Below are positions 35,479-44,278 of a stretch of DNA of 64,000 nucleotides, in pieces. A program made the translations under genes and the position numbers. Position 1 is the stretch's first letter; every line of letters starts with the position of its first letter. The stretch spans positions 62,001 through 126,000 of the forward strand of contig NZ_SDWV01000002.1 in assembly GCF_004137345.1 (NCBI RefSeq), read 5' to 3'. The notes beneath the pieces are model-generated. The model had not been told where the DNA came from. It made no database searches and worked only from the letters and a program-made list of their open reading frames with translations. This DNA comes from Nocardioides zhouii (GTDB lineage Bacteria; Actinomycetota; Actinomycetes; Propionibacteriales; Nocardioidaceae).

Positions 35479-37881
35479 TCAGCTCAGGTGGTGCGGGTCG
35501 TCCTGGCGCATCGAGCCCTCGCCCTGGTCGGCCGAGCCGTGGGAGTCACCCGTCCCCTGCCCCGGCTGCCCGGGACGGTCGAGGCGGACCACGATCGACT
35601 TGTAGACCGGGGTGTTGCTCTTCTCCGCCGTCGAGTCCAGCGGGACGAGCGGGTTGGCCTCGGGGTAGTAGGCGGCCACGCACCCGCGCGGCTGGTCGTA
35701 GGGCACGACCCGGAACGAGCGGGCGATCCGCTCGACGCCGTCGCGCCACTCGCTGACCAGGTCGATGACCTCGCCGTCGGCGTAGCCGAGGTCGCGCAGG
35801 TCGTCGGGGTTGACGAAGACGACCCGTCGCCCGCCCTTGACGCCCCGGTAGCGGTCGTCGAGGCCGTAGATGGTGGTGTTGAACTGGTCGTGCGAGCGCA
35901 TCGTCTGCAGGAGGAAGCGCCCCTTCGGCACGTCGAGGACGTCGAGCGGCGTGGACGTGAGGACCGCCCGGCCGCTCGCCGTCTCGAACACGCGGTTGTC
36001 GCGGGGCGGGTGCGGGAGCACGAAGCCCCCGGGCTCGTTGACCTTCTCCTCGTACGACGCGCAGCCGGGGACGACGCGGGCGATCCGCCGCCGGATCTCG
36101 GTGTAGTCGTCGCGGAAGGCCGCCCACGGCACAGGCGAGTCCTCGCCGAGGGTGGCGAGGGCGAGGGAGCAGATGATGTCGACCTCGGAGCGCACGTGCT
36201 CCGACGGCGGGTCGAGCGGCCCGTGCGAGGCGTGCACGGCCGACATCGAGTCCTCGACCGTCACGCGCTGGACCCGACCGCCGGTGAGGTCCTTCTCGCT
36301 GCGGCCCAGCGCAGGCAGAATGAGCGCTTCGCCGCCGTGCACGACGTGCGAGCGGTTCAGCTTGGTGGAGACGTGGACGGTCAGTGCGGCATTGCGCATC
36401 GCCGCCTCGGTGGCCTGGGTGTCGGGGGCGGCGCCCACGAAGTTGCCGCCCATCGCGAAGAAGACGCGGACCTTGCCGTCGCGCAGCGCCTCGATCGAGC
36501 CGACGGTGTCGAGCCCGTGCTTGCGCGGCGGCTCGAACCCGAACTCGTCGCGGATCGCGTCGAGGAAGTGGTCGGGGACGCGCTCCCAGATGCCCATCGT
36601 GCGATCGCCCTGCACGTTGGAGTGGCCGCGGACCGGGCACAGGCCCGCACCGGGCTTGCCGATGTTGCCCTGCAGGAGCGCGACGTTGACGATCTCCTTG
36701 ATCGTGCCCACCGAGTTGTGGTGCTGGGTGATGCCCATCGCCCAGCACGTGATCGTGGCCGTCGAGTCCGCGATCATCCGGGCAGCCTCGGTGATCTGCT
36801 CGCGGGTGAGGCCCGTCGACGCCTCGACCTTGGCCCAGTCGAGGTCCGCCACGTGGGCGACGTACGCCTCGAAGCCGGTGGTGTACTCCTCGAGGAAGTC
36901 GTGGTCGACCGCGTCCCACTCGATCAGGAGCGCACCGACAGCCTGGAAGAACGCGAGGTCGCCGTTCAGCCGGATCGGCAGGTGCAGGTCGGCGAGCGCC
37001 GTCCCGACCGTCAGCCCCTTGGCGTGCTGCGGGTTCTTGAAGCGGACCAGTCCCGCCTCCTGCAGCGGGTTGATCGAGATGATGCGGGCACCGCGGGACT
37101 TCGCCTCCTCGAGTGCCGACAGCATCCGCGGGTGGTTGGTGCCGGGATTCTGCCCGACGACGAGGAGGAGCTTGGCCTGGTGGATGTCCTCGAGGCTGAC
37201 CGAGCCCTTGCCGATGCCGATCGTCTGGCCGAGCGCCGAGCCGGAGGACTCGTGGCACATGTTGGAGCAGTCGGGCAGGTTGTTGGTCCCGAAGGCCCGC
37301 ACGAACAGCTGGTAGGCGAACGCCGCCTCGTTGGAGGTCTTGCCCGAGGTGTAGAACGTCGCCTGGTCGGGGTGGTCGAGACGCTGCAGGTGGCCGGCAA
37401 TCGTCGCGAAGGCGTCGTCCCACGAGACTGGCGTGTAGTGGGTGGCGCCCGGTCGCAGGACCATCGGCTCGGTGATGCGGCCCTGCTTGCCGAGCCAGTA
37501 CTCCGTACGACCGGCGAGGTCCTCGACGGAGTGAGTGGCGAAGAACTCGCGGTCGAGCAGCTGGCGGGTCGCCTCCTCGGCGACGGCCTTGGCGCCGTTC
37601 TCGCAGAACTCGGCCGTGTGCCGCTCGCCGGGTGCCGGGTCGGGCCACGCGCACCCCTGGCAGTCGAAGCCGTCGACCTGGTTGAGCCGGGTCAGCGTGG
37701 ACGCGGTGCGCCGTACGCCCATCTGGCCGACTGCCCGTCGCATCGCCACGGCGACCGCGGTGGCACCGGCGGCCGCATGTGCCGAGCTCTCCACCTCGGC
37801 ATCGCTCTCGTCGATGTCGGCGTCGGGGACACCCCTCCACCGCTTGATCAGGCTGGACGGGACCGACGTGAAAAGGCTCAC
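35479..37881 (-). CDS. FdhF/YdeP-family molybdopterin oxidoreductase
   Basis: 800-aa molybdopterin enzyme resembling formate dehydrogenase alpha subunits of the YdeP type. GTG at 37881 is favoured (VSLFTSVPSSLIKRW). The N-terminus has VDGFDCQGCAWPDP and AEFCENGAKAVAEE, but lacks the full four-Cys [4Fe-4S] motif of true formate dehydrogenases. Cofactor-binding motifs include TSGKTSNEAAFAYQLFVRAF, NMCHESSGSALGQTIG, VVGQNPGTNHPRML and a C-terminal MoCo domain (LQTMRSHDQFNTTIYGLDDR). E. coli YdeP is linked to acid resistance; the reaction is unknown. Formate oxidation is tempting given purU/fhs, but nothing in the sequence proves it. Confidence 0.87.
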   Translation of the reverse strand: MSLFTSVPSSLIKRWRGVPDADIDESDAEVESSAHAAAGATAVAVAMRRAVGQMGVRRTASTLTRLNQVDGFDCQGCAWPDPAPGERHTAEFCENGAKAVAEEATRQLLDREFFATHSVEDLAGRTEYWLGKQGRITEPMVLRPGATHYTPVSWDDAFATIAGHLQRLDHPDQATFYTSGKTSNEAAFAYQLFVRAFGTNNLPDCSNMCHESSGSALGQTIGIGKGSVSLEDIHQAKLLLVVGQNPGTNHPRMLSALEEAKSRGARIISINPLQEAGLVRFKNPQHAKGLTVGTALADLHLPIRLNGDLAFFQAVGALLIEWDAVDHDFLEEYTTGFEAYVAHVADLDWAKVEASTGLTREQITEAARMIADSTATITCWAMGITQHHNSVGTIKEIVNVALLQGNIGKPGAGLCPVRGHSNVQGDRTMGIWERVPDHFLDAIRDEFGFEPPRKHGLDTVGSIEALRDGKVRVFFAMGGNFVGAAPDTQATEAAMRNAALTVHVSTKLNRSHVVHGGEALILPALGRSEKDLTGGRVQRVTVEDSMSAVHASHGPLDPPSEHVRSEVDIICSLALATLGEDSPVPWAAFRDDYTEIRRRIARVVPGCASYEEKVNEPGGFVLPHPPRDNRVFETASGRAVLTSTPLDVLDVPKGRFLLQTMRSHDQFNTTIYGLDDRYRGVKGGRRVVFVNPDDLRDLGYADGEVIDLVSEWRDGVERIARSFRVVPYDQPRGCVAAYYPEANPLVPLDSTAEKSNTPVYKSIVVRLDRPGQPGQGTGDSHGSADQGEGSMRQDDPHHLS

Positions 37882-37932
37882 GTACCCATCCTGCACGGAA
37901 TGTCCTGACGGGGGACACCCGTTGGAGGGGTC

Positions 37933-39027
37933 GTGCCCTCCCTCTTCGAACCCCTGACGCTCGGTGCCGTCCGCACCGCCAACCGCGTCCTCATGGCCCC
38001 GCTCACCCGGATGCGCGCCACGGCGCCGGGCGACGTACCCAACTCGCTGATGCGCGACTACTACGTCCAGCGCGCCAGCGGTGGGCTGCTGATCTCCGAG
38101 GGCACCCAGATCAGCCCGGAGGGCAAGGGCTACATGGACACCCCGGGCATCCACAGCGCCGAGCAGGTCGCCGGCTGGCGCGAGGTCACCGACGCCGTGC
38201 ACGAGGCCGGCGGCCTGATCGCCGCCCAGCTGTGGCACACGGGCCGCGTCTCGCACGAGTCGTTCCACGGCGGCGAGCTGCCGGTGTCGGCCAGCGCCCA
38301 GCCCTACCGCAACCGTACGAGCGTGCGTGGCGCGGACGGCCTGCCCACGCGGGTCGCGTGCCCGACCCCGCGCGCACTGGAGCTCGACGAGATCCCCCGG
38401 GTCGTCGACGACTACCGCCGCGCGACCGAGAACGCCCGGGCGGCCGGCTTCGACCTCGTCGAGATCCACGGCGCCCACGGCTACCTGCTCCACCAGTTCC
38501 TCGCCGCTGACAGCAACCAGCGCACGGACGCGTACGGCGGCTCGCTCGCCGCTCGGGCGCGGCTCATGCTCGAGGTCACCGACGCCGTCGTCGACGCGTG
38601 GTCGGCGGACCGGGTGGCGATCCGGATCTCCCCGATCGGCGCCTTCAACGGCACCGAGGACCCGGAGGGTGCGGACGCCGGCCTCGTCGTCGCGGGCGAG
38701 CTCGGTCGGCGCGGACTGGCGTTCCTGCACCTGTCCGAGCCCGACTGGGCGGGCGGCCCGGAACTCGACGACGACTACCGGCGAGCGCTGCGCGAGGCCT
38801 TCCCCGGACCCATCGTCGGCGCCGGCAACTACGACCTCGCGAAGGCCGAGCGGCTCCTGGACACCGGACTGGTCGACGCCGCTGCGTTCGGCCGGTCGTT
38901 CATCGCCAACCCGGACCTGCCGCGGCGCCTGGCCGAGGGCCTCCCCCTCAACCCGCAGCGCCCGGAGTCCTTCTACGGCGGCACCGCCGAGGGCTACACC
39001 GACTACCCGGCGTACGGCGCGGCCTGA
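37933..39027 (+). CDS. Old Yellow Enzyme-type NADH:flavin oxidoreductase / ene-reductase
   Basis: 364-aa FMN TIM-barrel enzyme. The start (GTG at 37933) reads as a typical OYE N-terminus, SLFEPLTLGAVRTANRVLMA. Substrate and flavin contacts are seen in QLWHTGRVSH, the FDLVEIHGAHGYLLHQFLA region and SNQRTDAYGGSLAARARLML. FGRSFIANPDLPRR near the end holds the FMN phosphate site. It should reduce activated alkenes, nitroesters or similar electrophiles; the physiological substrate is unknown. It is divergent from the molybdopterin gene with 51 bp between them. Confidence 0.92.
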   Translation: MPSLFEPLTLGAVRTANRVLMAPLTRMRATAPGDVPNSLMRDYYVQRASGGLLISEGTQISPEGKGYMDTPGIHSAEQVAGWREVTDAVHEAGGLIAAQLWHTGRVSHESFHGGELPVSASAQPYRNRTSVRGADGLPTRVACPTPRALELDEIPRVVDDYRRATENARAAGFDLVEIHGAHGYLLHQFLAADSNQRTDAYGGSLAARARLMLEVTDAVVDAWSADRVAIRISPIGAFNGTEDPEGADAGLVVAGELGRRGLAFLHLSEPDWAGGPELDDDYRRALREAFPGPIVGAGNYDLAKAERLLDTGLVDAAAFGRSFIANPDLPRRLAEGLPLNPQRPESFYGGTAEGYTDYPAYGAA

Positions 39028-39101
39028 GCCGCCGCGCGTCACCGCTGCGGCGCTTAATGCTTCGTGCCGGAGCGGTGGCGGCGCCTAGGGTCGACATCGA
39101 C

Positions 39102-40988
39102 ATGCAGGACTTTCCTCCCCGGATCGCGACGTTCTTCACCGGAACCGACGCCGCACCCACGCCGGACCCCGACACCCGGTCGCCTGCGGCGTTCCTCAGG
39201 TGGATGCTGCGCCAGCAGTGGCAGGTCATCGCGTGGTCGACGGTCTCCTGCCTGCTGTGGCTGATGCCGCTGACCTTCGGCCCGTACATCTTCGGCCGGG
39301 CCGTGGACGACGGGATCCTGGCCGGCTCGACGAGCGCGTTGCTCGGCTGGGCCGGCGTGATGCTGGCCGTGGTGCTCGTCGGCGGCGTCTTCGGCGTGGT
39401 CTTCCACACCCTCGTCGTGCGCAGCTGGCTGATCAGCCTGTACGGCACGACGCAGATGGTCACCCGCAAGATCGCCCAGATGGGCCACGTGCTGCCCCGC
39501 CGGTCGCCGACCGGCGAGGTGCTGAGCGTCTCGTCGAGCGACTCCGACGAGTTCGGCGCCCTGACCGAGATCCTGGCCCGCTCGGTGGCCCAGCTGGTGT
39601 CGTACCTGACCGTCGCGGCCATCGTGCTGTCGATGTCGTGGCAGCTCGGCCTGCTGGTGCTGGCGGCCGGTCCCATCCTGCTCGGCGCCGCGCTGCCGCT
39701 CCTGCGGCCGCTGCACCGGCGCCAGGAGGTCGAGCGCAGCCGCAACTCCGAGCTGACCTCGATGGCCACCGACATCGTCGCGGGGCTGCGCATCCTGCGC
39801 GGCATCGGCGGCGAGGACACCTTCGGCGACAACTACGCCCGGCAGTCGCAGTCGGCCCGACGGGCGGGCGTGTCCTCCGGGATCTGGCAGGCCGCGGTCG
39901 AGGCAGTCGGTGTGCTCTTCTCGGGTGTCTTCCTGGTCAGCCTGGTCTGGCTCGGCACCCGTCAGGTCAGCTCGGGCGACCTGAGCGTCGGCCAGCTGGT
40001 GACCTTCCTCGGCTACGGCCTCTTCATGGTCGGGCCGATCCGCACCTTCTTCGAGCTCGCCCAGAAGTCGACCCGGGCACTCGTGAGCGCCCGCAAGGCC
40101 ATCGCGATCTTCGAGCAGCGCCCGCCGTGGCGCGAGCCGGCCGACCCGCAGCCGCTCGACGGGTCCGCCGAGATCGTCGACGACCTCAGCGGCTTCAGCG
40201 CCCGCCCGGGGCGGCTGACGGTCGTCGTCAGCGCCGTGCCCGAGCAGAGCGCTGCACTGGCCGACCGGCTGGGCCGCTACCTCCTGCCCGACACCGACCC
40301 GGTGGCCGAGGACGACGGCGCAGGCCTCAAGGGCCGCACCGCTCGCCGGGCCCGGGCCGACCGCGAGCGACGCCGTGCGCGGATCGCCGCGCGCGACGAG
40401 GAGGCCGCCACCCGCGAGTGGGGCGTCCGGCTGGGCGGTGTCGACCTGTCCGCTGCCCGCCTCGTCGACGTACGCCGCCAGGTGCTGGTCAGCGACACCG
40501 GCAGCGGACTGTTCGCCGGCACCCTCCAGGACGCCATCGACCCCCATGGCCGGCTGACGCGCGAGCAGGCCGAGGCCGCGCTGCGCGTGGCCAACGCCGA
40601 GGACGTGTACGACGCGCTGCCCGAGGGCTGGCAGGGCCAGCTCGACGAGCGCGGTCGCGGCCTCTCCGGCGGTCAGCGGCAACGCGTCGTGCTCGCCCGC
40701 GCGCTCGCGGTCGACGCGCCGATCCTGGTGCTGGTCGAGCCCACCTCCGCGGTCGACGCGCACACCGAGGCCCGCATCGCCGAGCGGGTGAGCGACCTGC
40801 GCCAGGGTCGGACGACCGTCGTGTGCACCGTCTCGCCGCTGTGGCTGCACCACGCCGACCGCGTCGTCCTGCTCGAGGACGGTGTCGTCGTGGCCGACGG
40901 CGAGCACGCCGGCCTGCTCCGCGACAACGCCGCCTACCGCGCCGTGGTCGCCCGGACGCTCGATGACGCCGAGAAGGTCTCGCGATGA
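39102..40988 (+). CDS. ABC exporter half-transporter with degenerate Walker motifs (heterodimer subunit 1)
   Basis: 628-aa fused membrane/ATPase protein of the exporter type. The start ATG at 39102 has TAGGGT 10 nt upstream, so a very short leader is likely. Six transmembrane helices (about 40-330) are followed by an ATPase domain that has lost Walker A: the P-loop position reads VVSAVPEQSAALADRLG with no GxxGxGK. A charged insert follows. The signature [15 protein letters not shown] is intact. Walker B is altered (ILVLVEPTSAVD, Val replacing Asp), and the switch His is missing (CTVSPLWL). It overlaps subunit 2 by 4 nt. The partner has the opposite pattern, so the pair forms one working ATP site. 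The substrate is unknown; drugs or lipids are usual. Confidence 0.9.
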   Translation: MQDFPPRIATFFTGTDAAPTPDPDTRSPAAFLRWMLRQQWQVIAWSTVSCLLWLMPLTFGPYIFGRAVDDGILAGSTSALLGWAGVMLAVVLVGGVFGVVFHTLVVRSWLISLYGTTQMVTRKIAQMGHVLPRRSPTGEVLSVSSSDSDEFGALTEILARSVAQLVSYLTVAAIVLSMSWQLGLLVLAAGPILLGAALPLLRPLHRRQEVERSRNSELTSMATDIVAGLRILRGIGGEDTFGDNYARQSQSARRAGVSSGIWQAAVEAVGVLFSGVFLVSLVWLGTRQVSSGDLSVGQLVTFLGYGLFMVGPIRTFFELAQKSTRALVSARKAIAIFEQRPPWREPADPQPLDGSAEIVDDLSGFSARPGRLTVVVSAVPEQSAALADRLGRYLLPDTDPVAEDDGAGLKGRTARRARADRERRRARIAARDEEAATREWGVRLGGVDLSAARLVDVRRQVLVSDTGSGLFAGTLQDAIDPHGRLTREQAEAALRVANAEDVYDALPEGWQGQLDERGRGLSGGQRQRVVLARALAVDAPILVLVEPTSAVDAHTEARIAERVSDLRQGRTTVVCTVSPLWLHHADRVVLLEDGVVVADGEHAGLLRDNAAYRAVVARTLDDAEKVSR

Positions 40989-42901
40989 CCGACCTGCTCG
41001 CCACCTCGCCCGAGACCTGGCGCGACCGCAGCCTCGACCCGCCGGTGATCCCGCCGGAGCTGGTCCCTCCCGCGGACGCGACGCCGCTGGAGCGCAACCG
41101 CGCCCTGTGGGCGCGCCACGACCTGCGCCGGCGACGTGCGGAGGCCGTGTACGACGCGTCCCGCAACCCCGACCGGGGATGGCCCGTGTCGGGCAATCGC
41201 GCCGTGCTCACCTTCTTCCGCGACCTGTTGACCAGCCGCCGCGGGATGTTCGCCGCGCTGGTCGTGCTCAACGCGCTCGCCGCCGCCGCCGGACTCGTGG
41301 TGCCGCGTCTGCTCGGCGAGCTGGTCAACACGACCGTCGACGGCGGCGGCCGGTCCCTCGACGAGCTCGCCCTGGTGATCATCGGCGTCGTGCTGCTGCA
41401 GGCAGCGCTGACGTTCGTCGCGCAGCGTACGTCGACGCTGTTCGGTCAGGACCTGCTGTCGACGGCCCGCGAGTTCATCGTCCGGACGATCCTCCGGCTC
41501 CCGCTGGGCGCGGTCGAGACCGCCAGCACCGGCGACCTCGTGACCAGGGTGACCCGCGACGTCGGCACGATGAGTCGCTCCGTGCAGTACGGCCTGCCGA
41601 TGGCAATCATCTCCCTGCTGACCGTGCTCCTGTCGGTCGGCGCGATGCTGCTCAACTCCGTGGTCCTCGCCGTGCCCGCGCTGCTCACCTTCGCGACCTC
41701 GTCGTGGGCCGTACGCAGCTATCTCCGCCGGGCGCCCAAGGGCTACATCACCGAGGGAGCGACGTACTCCCGGATCAACACGACCCTCACCGAGACCGTC
41801 GAGGGCGCCCGCACAGTCGAGGCGCTGGGCCTGTCCGGTGCCCGCGTGCGGGCGGGCGACGACGACATCGTCGTCTCGGCGCAGGCCGAGCGCTACGGCA
41901 TGACGCTGCGCAACATCCTCTTCATGGCGCTCAACTTCGCCTTCCAGACGCCGCGGGTGATCACCCTGCTGGTCGGCGCCTACGCATACTCGCGCGGCTG
42001 GGTCGACCTCGGCCAGATCACGGCCGCCGTGCTCTACGTCGAGGCGCTGAGCGACCCCCTCGACCGGCTGATCGGCGAGGTCGACCGGCTGCAGGTCGGC
42101 GCGGCGTCGACGAGCCGGCTGCTCGGCATCGCCGAGGTGCGGCCCGACCGCGAGGCCGGCGAGCGCCTGCCCGACGGCGTCGAGCTGCGGGGCGAGGACC
42201 TCCGGTTCGCCTATCGCGAGGGCCACGACGTGCTCCACGGCGTCGACCTGCGGATCGGCGTCGGCGAGCGACTGGCCATCGTCGGGCCCAGCGGGTCGGG
42301 CAAGTCGACCCTGGGCCGCCTGCTGTCGGGCATCAACCGGCCGCGCACCGGGTCGGCCAGCGTCGGCGGGGTCGAGCTCGTCGACCTGCCGCTCGAGGTA
42401 CTGCGTACGGAGGTCGCCCTCGTCACGCAGGAACACCACGTCTTCATCGGCTCGGTGCGCGACAACATCGTGCTGGCGCGCGAGGGCTCGACCGACGACG
42501 ACGTACGCGAGGCCCTCAGCGCGGTCGGCTCCCTGCTGTGGGTCGAGCGGCTGCCGCAGGGGCTCGACACGATGATCGGCTCCGGCCGCTTCGCCCTCAC
42601 GCCCGCCCAGGCCCAGCAGGTCGCGCTCGCCCGGCTGATCATCGCCGACCCGCACACGCTCGTGCTCGACGAGGCCACGTCGCTCATCGACCCGCGCACC
42701 GCCCGTACGCTCGAGGGCTCGATGAACAACCTGCTCGAGGGCCGCACCGTCGTCGCCATCGCCCACCGGCTGCACACCGCGCACGACGCCGACCGCATCG
42801 CCGTCGTCATCGACGGTCGCATCGTCGAGCTCGGCAGCCACCACGAGCTCATCGACCTCGACGGGGAGTACGCCGGCCTCTGGCGCGCCTGGACCTCCTG
42901 A
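40985..42901 (+). CDS. ABC exporter half-transporter with intact Walker but degenerate signature motif (heterodimer subunit 2)
   Basis: 638-aa partner of the upstream gene. After about 60 hydrophilic residues come six transmembrane helices, then an ATPase domain. Walker A is [16 protein letters not shown], Walker B is TLVLDEATSLIDPR, and the switch His is present (VVAIAHRLHTAHDADRI). The signature LSGGQ is replaced by LTPAQAQQVALARL. In the heterodimer its Walker motifs face the intact signature of subunit 1, giving the one catalytic site, while the other interface is dead. The start overlaps the upstream stop (ATGA). Confidence 0.92.
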   Translation: MTDLLATSPETWRDRSLDPPVIPPELVPPADATPLERNRALWARHDLRRRRAEAVYDASRNPDRGWPVSGNRAVLTFFRDLLTSRRGMFAALVVLNALAAAAGLVVPRLLGELVNTTVDGGGRSLDELALVIIGVVLLQAALTFVAQRTSTLFGQDLLSTAREFIVRTILRLPLGAVETASTGDLVTRVTRDVGTMSRSVQYGLPMAIISLLTVLLSVGAMLLNSVVLAVPALLTFATSSWAVRSYLRRAPKGYITEGATYSRINTTLTETVEGARTVEALGLSGARVRAGDDDIVVSAQAERYGMTLRNILFMALNFAFQTPRVITLLVGAYAYSRGWVDLGQITAAVLYVEALSDPLDRLIGEVDRLQVGAASTSRLLGIAEVRPDREAGERLPDGVELRGEDLRFAYREGHDVLHGVDLRIGVGERLAIVGPSGSGKSTLGRLLSGINRPRTGSASVGGVELVDLPLEVLRTEVALVTQEHHVFIGSVRDNIVLAREGSTDDDVREALSAVGSLLWVERLPQGLDTMIGSGRFALTPAQAQQVALARLIIADPHTLVLDEATSLIDPRTARTLEGSMNNLLEGRTVVAIAHRLHTAHDADRIAVVIDGRIVELGSHHELIDLDGEYAGLWRAWTS

Positions 42902-42994
42902 GGTCCGCCCAGTCCCGCTCGGGGGTGGCGGCACATCGCACGCGTACTGGCTCACCGACTGTCGTACGCCGCCACCTCGGGGCGCCGGAAGGGA

Positions 42995-44227
42995 TCAGGC
43001 GGCGGCGCGGCGGCCGGCCACCCGGTGCCACTGCCAGCAGCCCCAGCCGAGGACCACGCTCACGGCGGCCGCGACGGCGAAGCCCAGCACGGAGCGACCG
43101 GCGTACGGCGCCACGAGGGCCGCGCTGGCCGCGTTGAAGACGAGCGTGACGAAGGTCGACGCCGACATCACCGCGCCGCGGCGGCCGGGGAGCAGGTCGA
43201 GCATCAGCATCTGGATGTTGGGGAAGGCCAGCCCGTTACCGAACGCGACGAGCGAGATGCCGACCACGGCCCAAGGGAGCACCTCCCCGGCTGGGGTGAG
43301 GGCGACGACGACGCCGATCGCGGCGCCGGCCGTGCTGACGGCGTAGCCGAGGGTGATCAGCTGTGAGCTGGTGAACGTCCGGCCGAAGCGGCCACTCGCC
43401 AGGGAGCCCACGACCATGGCCCCGATCATCGGGACGAAGAGCTTCCAGAAGTCGAGCTCGCCCTCACCGAGCAGGTCGACCACGAAGATCGAGGCGCCGC
43501 CGATGTAGAGGAACTGCGCACCGAACACCAGCGTCGCGGCCCACGTCATCCGGTGGAAGGCGGGGGCCCGCATCACCTCGGCCAGGCCGCGGAAGATCTC
43601 ACCGACGCGCAGCGGCACGCGGCTCTCGGGCGGGTGGCTCTCGGGCAGCAGCGCGACCGAGACCATCGCGAGCACCAGGGCCAGCGCCGCCATGAACCAG
43701 AAGACCGTCTCCCACGGGCCGACCTGGATCAGCAGCCCGCCCACGATCGGCGCGATCGCGGGAGCCACCCCGAAGATGACCGCGACCTGGCTCATCATCC
43801 GCTGGGCCTTGGGACCGTCGAAGAGGTCGCGGATGACGGTGCGGCTGACGATCGTCGAGCCGCCGGCGGCCAGGCCCTGGGCGACGCGGCCGATGAGCAG
43901 CCACTCGAGCGACGGCGCGAACGCGCACGCCACCGACGCGACGGCGTACACCAGCAGCGAGCCCATGATGACCGGCTTGCGTCCGATGGCGTCGGACAGC
44001 GGGCCGTGGAACAGGCTCATCGACGCGAACGCGAGCATGTACGCCGTCACGACGAGCTGGAGCTCGCTCGACGACACCCGCAGCTCGTCGCCCATCTCGG
44101 CGAACGCCGGGAACGGGGTGTCGATGCTGAACGGCCCGATCATCGCGAGCGTCGCCAGCACGAGGGGGATGAGCGCCACGGCTCGGGGGGTGAGGACCGT
44201 GGGCTGCACCCGCTCCCCCGTCGTCAC
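42995..44227 (-). CDS. Bcr/CflA-family MFS multidrug exporter
   Basis: 410-aa, 12-helix transporter. Drug-antiporter features are the helix 2-3 loop FHGPLSDAIGRKPVIMGSLL, the antiporter region GRVAQGLAAGGSTIVSRTVI (helix 5 motif C analogue) and FGVAPAIAPIVGGLLI. The N-terminus (LIPLVLATLAMIGPFSIDTP) is that of Bcr/CflA proteins, which export bicyclomycin, chloramphenicol, sulfonamides or dipeptides. It stands alone on the minus strand between the ABC exporter and hmgA. The substrate is unknown. Confidence 0.9.
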   Translation of the reverse strand: MTTGERVQPTVLTPRAVALIPLVLATLAMIGPFSIDTPFPAFAEMGDELRVSSSELQLVVTAYMLAFASMSLFHGPLSDAIGRKPVIMGSLLVYAVASVACAFAPSLEWLLIGRVAQGLAAGGSTIVSRTVIRDLFDGPKAQRMMSQVAVIFGVAPAIAPIVGGLLIQVGPWETVFWFMAALALVLAMVSVALLPESHPPESRVPLRVGEIFRGLAEVMRAPAFHRMTWAATLVFGAQFLYIGGASIFVVDLLGEGELDFWKLFVPMIGAMVVGSLASGRFGRTFTSSQLITLGYAVSTAGAAIGVVVALTPAGEVLPWAVVGISLVAFGNGLAFPNIQMLMLDLLPGRRGAVMSASTFVTLVFNAASAALVAPYAGRSVLGFAVAAAVSVVLGWGCWQWHRVAGRRAAA

Positions 44228-44278
44228 CCGGACATCACACCACCCGGGAGGGAGCCCGGCGGCATCGCGGCTGAGGTC

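Noticed and set aside
35479..37881. Formate dehydrogenase acting on formate from the C1 locus
   Set aside because: The protein is of the YdeP type and lacks the full N-terminal cluster motif. No FdhE/FdhD or beta subunit is adjacent, so I kept the function open.
40882..43137. 751-aa frame overlapping the second ABC gene
   Set aside because: Arg/Gly/Pro-rich shadow in another frame; the real gene in the 40985 frame has full ABC motifs.
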